From Spirodela intermedia (taxonomy: Eukaryota > Streptophyta > Magnoliopsida > Alismatales > Araceae): a stretch of DNA of 64,000 nt. The notes beneath the pieces are model-generated. The model made no database searches and had not been told where the DNA came from. It saw only the letters and a program-made list of their open reading frames with translations. This document shows, in pieces, positions 59,818 through 64,000 of this stretch. A program made the translations under genes and the position numbers. The DNA lies in the NCBI GenBank assembly GCA_902729315.2, contig LR746276.1:3082169-3146168 (forward strand), written 5' to 3'. Numbering within the stretch: the first letter of the stretch is position 1; the number at the start of each line of letters is the position of its first letter.

Positions 59818-60584
59818 GCAACACGTAATATTGGATTCAGAGGATTTCCTAATAACTCAAAAGGAAAATGGAAGACTTTTGAAACATTGAGGAGTTAACT
59901 AATGGTGCAACCTTTATTTTCCCAGAACCTAATCATATTTCAAATCTATCCATGATAATTTAATACCCACCAATTCTTCTCAATTTATGCATTGAACAAG
60001 GAGATGACCAGAAAAGGCAAAAAACAGATAAAACCTTAGTCGTCAAATAGTGTTTTTCCCTAGTTGGTCTATTCTCCGTACGACGGCACAGCATCTCTTT
60101 CTTTCAAACTGTTCTCCTACCATTTTTATTCGATACAAGAAACAATGTCGCCAAGCAGCGGCAACAACCAAGAGGCAATATAGAAGGGGAAAGTGGTAGG
60201 CACAAACGCGGCAGAAAACAGCAAGGCATTCTAAACAACTAGGTGCCAGAAGTGCTTGGTCGGATCGTACGAGACGCAGAAACATAAAAGAATGTAGAGA
60301 AAAAAGTGGGAACAGCCCTCCATTAAAATTTCCTCACCGGCAACGAAAAGCTCGGTCGAGGGCTCAGCTTTGGGAGGCAGGTCGGGGACGGGCTTCAGAT
60401 CCAAGCCCGAAGAATATAGAGTACATGCAATGGGGGCCGCCCAAAGATGGCGCCATGGTCAAGGACTTCCCCGCTCCCCTCGCCGCCATTCGGGCCATTC
60501 CGCAGCTCAACTCCTACCCCCCCCCGACGCGAAAGAGAGAATCCCGCTCCAGAGGATGTGAAAATACACCATACAACTTACTCA

Positions 60585-60825
60585 ATATGACCACGCCACA
60601 ATGCTGGAATGGGAATCCAGCACACGATCAGGATCAAAGCAAGATCCACTGGGAAGCCAAAAATAGCCAAGCACTGAGGAGAGTTTGGCGGTTCTGACAG
60701 GAGAAAAACTGGTCGAGAGGTTGGAAGAACTGAGCATTCCACGTGCACAGGTGCAGGAATACTTTATTCACGGAGTCTTTTCCCTAGAAGAGGACTTGTA
60801 AATCCAAAGATGGTTGTCAAACAAC
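60585..60825 (+). repeat. Local duplication, copy B (partner 58087-58300)
   Basis: Same order and orientation as copy A, about 2.5 kb away, with an extra ~40 bases near 60760-60800. It lies directly upstream of the first ORRM2-like exon. Confidence 0.85.
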
Positions 60826-62044
60826 ACGACAGTTCATCGATAATGATACTCGCTTACGCCACGGCATGGGCATGCATACTCGGGGAAAACATATTAATAT
60901 AGTGGTAGTGTCTCTCAAAACACGTTAATATACAGGTGCAACGTTCAGCATGTAATAGAGACACGTTAGGCGCAGAACACAGCTTCTACCCTAAAAGTCT
61001 ACGAAAATACCTCTGTCATATTTAGCATTTCTGTCAAATAGTAAGAATAAAAGATGGATAATCCCATTTCCCAGACACCCTCGCTCAACTGAAATCGGTT
61101 CAGAATGAGACGCTCGTCACTAAACAGCACATTATCATGAATCTATGCAAAAAAGCGCTAATCTTCTTTCAATTCTTAACTGGAGCAGTGACAGACATAA
61201 TACCGTAAATTTCGTTCATATTCAAACACCAGCATCCTCTCACGGAAAAAGATATCTACAAAGTTCATGTACCCTTTTGCAGAGCTATCTAAAAACACAA
61301 GGCCAGGAGTCTCAGCCGGGATGGAAAAAATGGAACTTTCTTTTACATAAAAACTCATTTAGCTTAATGAGGAAACAAGAATTGGTAACCTTTGCACACA
61401 TCATTAACGCGCTGCGAATTCGGCACCCTTTTTTCTTTTCTTTTTTTCTTTTTTTTTCTTTTTTTTTTCACTTTTCGTTAGGTAGATTGAGGGTGGCTCA
61501 TTGATTAAAGCACATTGAAAGGGATTCTGGGATCATTCATATTTTTTATCTTTCCTACTGAGCCCAGTCATTATTCATTATTTCTTTCTAATGAAGGAGT
61601 GATACTGGTTAGCGATATTCCAGAGATACCTTATAAAAATTGTTTGTTTGGCGTCTTCCAAAGATGAATAGTTCCTAGAATGGTACTTCGAATGACGCCT
61701 TAACCATGGTTTTCTCATCGTTATTACGTTTCAGGTTTGTCACTGTCTAGGATTTTAGGCCTCTTTCTGACTTCGAATATTCTACAAAGTGCATGGCAAG
61801 ACATTTTTGGACGCCTTAATAGCGTGTATGCACATCTTTATGAACCGTAGATAATTTCATATTTCTGAGCTATTTTCTAAACTTACCATTTTTTGAGTAT
61901 TTCTGCAATCAGTTTTAGACGTTTAAACACATCCACAATTTCATGGGTTGGGATGTTTTCAAATGTTACCGAGCACCATTGAGTACAGAGATGCGAATGT
62001 TAAAATCATTCGCAGAAATATATGGGAGATATATCGAATATTCT

Positions 62045-62320
62045 ATCGAAAGTAGAGAAATATGTAAATTTCATTTCACAGTTAGTAAGTGAATGTTAGA
62101 TTTGACACGATCAATAGGAGAATTGTACTCAAACAAGATGATGGATTGGTGACTCTATGGCATCGTTTTAGAGTCCATATGACAGTGTTTTGCCCCATTC
62201 AATATTACCGTCCACGAGTCTCTTTAACTCACTTCCAAGGCATCCCTCACGGAAGATCAAAGAAGGAAATTCCTTTGACTGAAAGGATATAATAATTACA
62301 CTGATCACCTTTATATCCTT
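62045..62320 (+). repeat. Second local duplication, copy B (partner 58560-58850)
   Basis: Same order and orientation as copy A, about 3.5 kb away. It lacks the 32-base insert of copy A. Confidence 0.85.
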
Positions 62321-62345
62321 TACTATTAGGATATAATGAGCGCTT

Positions 62346-62545
62346 CTAGAGCGCGACATCCATAGCGAGAGCCTCCAGCGTCTTGTACAACGATCCGCCG
62401 CCGCCTGCAAATCTCCCACCAGCTCCTCTACGGCTGGGAGCTTCTCCTTCATGGCTTTGAAGCTGGCTTTCATGGCCTCCAAGGTACGTAGCAGTCGATC
62501 GATTTGCTCCTCCTTGTCGACCGATCCTCTGCGCGTGCGTGCCAC
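62346..62545 (-). pseudogene. Possible frameshifted coiled-coil coding remnant
   Basis: A GC-rich island in AT-rich DNA. From ATG 62545 the frame reads a charged helix (EEQIDRLLRTLEAMKASF, then LPAVEELVGDLQAAADR). Just past a GCG repeat at about 62396-62404 the helical pattern continues only in another frame (SLYKTLEALAMDVAL, stop 62346). A one-base slip in the GCG run would explain this. I do not recognise the family, and chance in GC-rich DNA is possible. Confidence 0.3.
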
Positions 62546-62949
62546 GTTTTCCGGCCATCCTCAACCCACCCCCCACCCCCCAATGCTACCGCGTACCCCT
62601 CGTGCCACGTCGTCGAGCACTACTTTGTGCCAGTGACACTCCCAGTGCGTGACGCTTCGTACCACGCTACAGGTCCTTACGGATTCCGACTCAACCTCCT
62701 ACTAGTGGTGCGGATCCTCACCCGAGACAGGATCCGAAGACCTTTGGGGGACGGGGCTCGGGGGTGTTTTCTTCGTAGGGTTGGTTTCAACGGCTGAGTC
62801 TGGAGAACATTTACCCACATTCCCCGGGCTGACTCCTCACTCCCTCTCTCCCTCACCCGCAGACAGAAGTCTCCCATCTGACACGATATCCACGGTCATA
62901 AGATTCTGAACAGCTAATTTCCTTAGTTTTCCTTCCTTGATTTGCAACG

Positions 62950-62952
<3 letters not shown>

Positions 62953-62998
<46 letters not shown>
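62953..62998. repeat. (AG)23 microsatellite upstream of the patatin-like gene
   Basis: Uninterrupted dinucleotide array about 480 bases before the patatin-like start codon. Confidence 0.95.
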
Positions 62999-63000
<2 letters not shown>

Positions 63001-63283
63001 TGTCTGAGTAGGTGACGGCGTACAATTAGCCGTGCGATGGGAAGATCCGACCAGGGGATTTTAAAGATGAGGTGGACCCCACAGAAGCCAGCAGATGGAC
63101 GGTGATGGTCGAGTTGTTTTGTGTTCGATTACCGGACGGATGTGGTCCCTTGCCAGTTGAGCGTTGACCCGAGATTCATCCCCGCACGCACGACCCGGTG
63201 TACGGTAGCAGGACCACCTAGGCGCCGGCCGGCGACCACTCTGGATCCGATCCTGGACGTCCGTTTCGCTACCGTCGACCCTT

Positions 63284-63295
63284 CCGCACGTGCGG
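63284..63295. promoter_or_regulatory. Extended G-box palindrome (CCGCACGTGCGG) upstream of the patatin-like gene
   Basis: A perfect 12-base palindrome centred on CACGTG lies about 190 bases before the ATG at 63479. A bZIP/bHLH site is inferred from the motif. Confidence 0.45.
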
Positions 63296-63478
63296 GCTGA
63301 TTTGCACCTCTACACTAACGTGCGCTCCCTCTCTCTCTCCCCACTCCCAATTAGTTCATATAGGGACTACGCTGGTCCTCCCCCCCCAGTGCTGCTGTTG
63401 CTGCTGCTGCTACTTATCTCTCTCTCTCTCTCTCGCTCGCTCTGTGGGGTTCGTTCTGTATTGGAGGAGAGGAGAGCA

Positions 63479-64000
63479 ATGGCGGGTGCTGTTGCCTCGA
63501 CGGAGGGGAGCTTCGACATGGACAAGGTGAGCTACGAGATATTCTCCATCCTGGAGTCCAAATTCCTCTTCGGCTACGAGGCGCCACCGTCGGCGCCGCC
63601 GCCCTTCTACTCGGGGAGAGTCCGGATCCTCTCCGTCGACGCTGGCGGCGCCACCGACGGCCTCCTCGCGGCCGCCTCGCTGGCTCTCCTGGAGGCCTCT
63701 CTTCAGAAGCTATCCGGCGAGTCGTCCTCCCGGATCGCCGACTTCTTCGACATCGCCGCCGGCTCCGGTGCCGGCGGCATCCTGGTGGCGCTCCTCTTCA
63801 CCTGCGCCGCCGACGGTCGCCCCCTCTACACCGCTGCGGAGGCCCTCGATTTCCTCTCCCGCAACCGCCAGGTCTTCCAGGCGAAGGGGAAGAAGAAGGG
63901 GAGGGGATTCGCCGGAATATTCCGGAGAAAGAGGGCGTCCGGAGAAAAACTGGAGAGAATATTCGGGGAGGCGACTCTTCGGGAGACGGTGAAGCCGGTG
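63479..64000 (+). CDS. Patatin-like protein, group III (pPLAIII / PLP6-7 type), 3'-truncated by window
   Basis: The first 174 codons are open and run off the window. The start MAGAVASTEGSFDMDKVSYE is followed by FSILESKFLFGYE. The oxyanion-loop position reads SVDAGGATDGLLAA (residues 52-65) rather than the DGGGxRG of classical patatins, and the nucleophile elbow reads GSGAGG (95-100) rather than GxSxG. Both changes are the mark of plant pPLAIII proteins, which have weak or altered acyl-hydrolase activity and affect cell elongation and lipid content (from memory). The following region (AADGRPLYTAAEALDFL, then a basic KGKKKGRGF) is typical. A CT-rich leader lies just upstream at 63415-63432. 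Confidence 0.88.
   Translation, partial: MAGAVASTEGSFDMDKVSYEIFSILESKFLFGYEAPPSAPPPFYSGRVRILSVDAGGATDGLLAAASLALLEASLQKLSGESSSRIADFFDIAAGSGAGGILVALLFTCAADGRPLYTAAEALDFLSRNRQVFQAKGKKKGRGFAGIFRRKRASGEKLERIFGEATLRETVKPV

Larger units (their letters stand above)
56895..60498 (-). pseudogene. ORRM2-like organelle RRM protein, disrupted
   Basis: Exon-like blocks in reading order: about 60498-60338, 57783-57715, 57633-57527, 57200-56895, with GT-AG boundaries in consistent phase. Together they spell an RRM: EPSTELFVAG (RNP2 region), LNRETTSDKLQEAFSRFGQ, SRGFGFVQYATLEDAAAG (RNP1) and FLDGWVILGDYSRPRPPPFG. Order and wording match plant ORRM2-type proteins used in mitochondrial C-to-U editing. Two breaks are visible. 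In the third block codon TAA at 57610-57608 replaces the residue before GFSRGFGF. In the first block the start frame (MARMAARGAGKSLTM) differs from the frame of LDLKPVPDLPPKAEPSTE, and the latter has no ATG and meets a TGA upstream. A rescue splice at the AG just after the TAA would keep frame but delete nine RRM residues. I infer a pseudogene, or at best a badly altered gene. Confidence 0.75.
60499..63478. other. Spacer with duplicated blocks and patatin-like promoter
   Basis: It holds the two copy-B duplications, a T-rich tract at 61427-61472, a possible coiled-coil remnant at 62346-62545, a (AG)23 run and a G-box palindrome. 60830-61970 has no recognised feature besides the T tract. Confidence 0.5.

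Noticed and set aside
60361-60600. Plus-strand open frames that look GC-rich and coding
   Set aside because: They are antisense to the first exon of the ORRM2-like gene, whose RNP2 motif and donor are clear on the minus strand.
61416-61472. GAATTCGGCAC followed by a T-rich tract, reminiscent of a cDNA-library adaptor
   Set aside because: Only 11 bases match and the tract is an interrupted CT/T-rich run in AT-rich DNA; chance is more likely than contamination.

Overview
This window is nuclear DNA of a flowering plant. Its genes are split by GT-AG introns with GC-rich exons and AT-rich introns and spacers, (GA)n/(CT)n microsatellites are common, and every recognisable protein is a plant family member. 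The GC-rich exons and GC-rich 5' regions would fit a monocot or another angiosperm lineage with a similar GC profile, but the sequence alone does not fix the species. All names below rest on reading protein families from memory; no search was run.

Layout. 1-746 (+): C-terminal tail of a KIN-14 kinesin. 1356-2712 (+): PAK1IP1/Mak11-like WD40 protein. 3381-7833 (-): complete six-exon ERD4/OSCA-type channel (724 aa), convergent with the WD40 gene, with a TATA box and three G-boxes upstream. 9600-10721 (-): plant-specific protein of unknown function. About 10.7-14.4 kb: AT-rich spacer. 14482-15432 (-): single-exon mTERF protein with a perfect G-box. 15910-19307 (-): 13-exon CBL-interacting protein kinase of the CIPK23 type (453 aa). 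About 19.3-32.6 kb: gene-poor, with a diverged copy of the kinase 5' flank and an old LTR-type element whose two ~430 bp direct repeats each carry a TATA box. 32677-38063 (+): LSD1 zinc-finger regulator (176 aa). 39877-41216 (-): cadmium-induced protein AS8-like, divergent from 42587-48338 (+): ESCRT-III subunit VPS2.2/CHMP2 (225 aa, 11 coding exons, one GC-AG intron). 49022-51061 (-): FERTILITY RESTORER RF2-like glycine-rich organelle protein. 52797-54765 (-): CRPK1-like receptor-like cytoplasmic kinase (386 aa). 56895-60498 (-): disrupted ORRM2-like organelle RRM gene. 63479-64000 (+): start of a group III patatin-like protein.

Function. These are independent single genes, not a cluster or operon. 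Several relate to stress and signalling (ERD4/OSCA channel, CIPK, LSD1, CRPK1-like kinase, AS8-like) and several to organelles (mTERF, RF2-like, ORRM2-like). This looks like ordinary gene neighbourhood, and I see no evidence that they form one system.

I found no undescribed biological system. The most useful unusual features are the broken ORRM2-like gene surrounded by local duplications (57.8-62.3 kb), the GC-AG intron in VPS2.2, the coding-free LTR element, the duplicated CIPK flank, the degenerate ~27 bp array in a VPS2.2 intron, and a long upstream reading frame that may overlap the RF2-like start codon.
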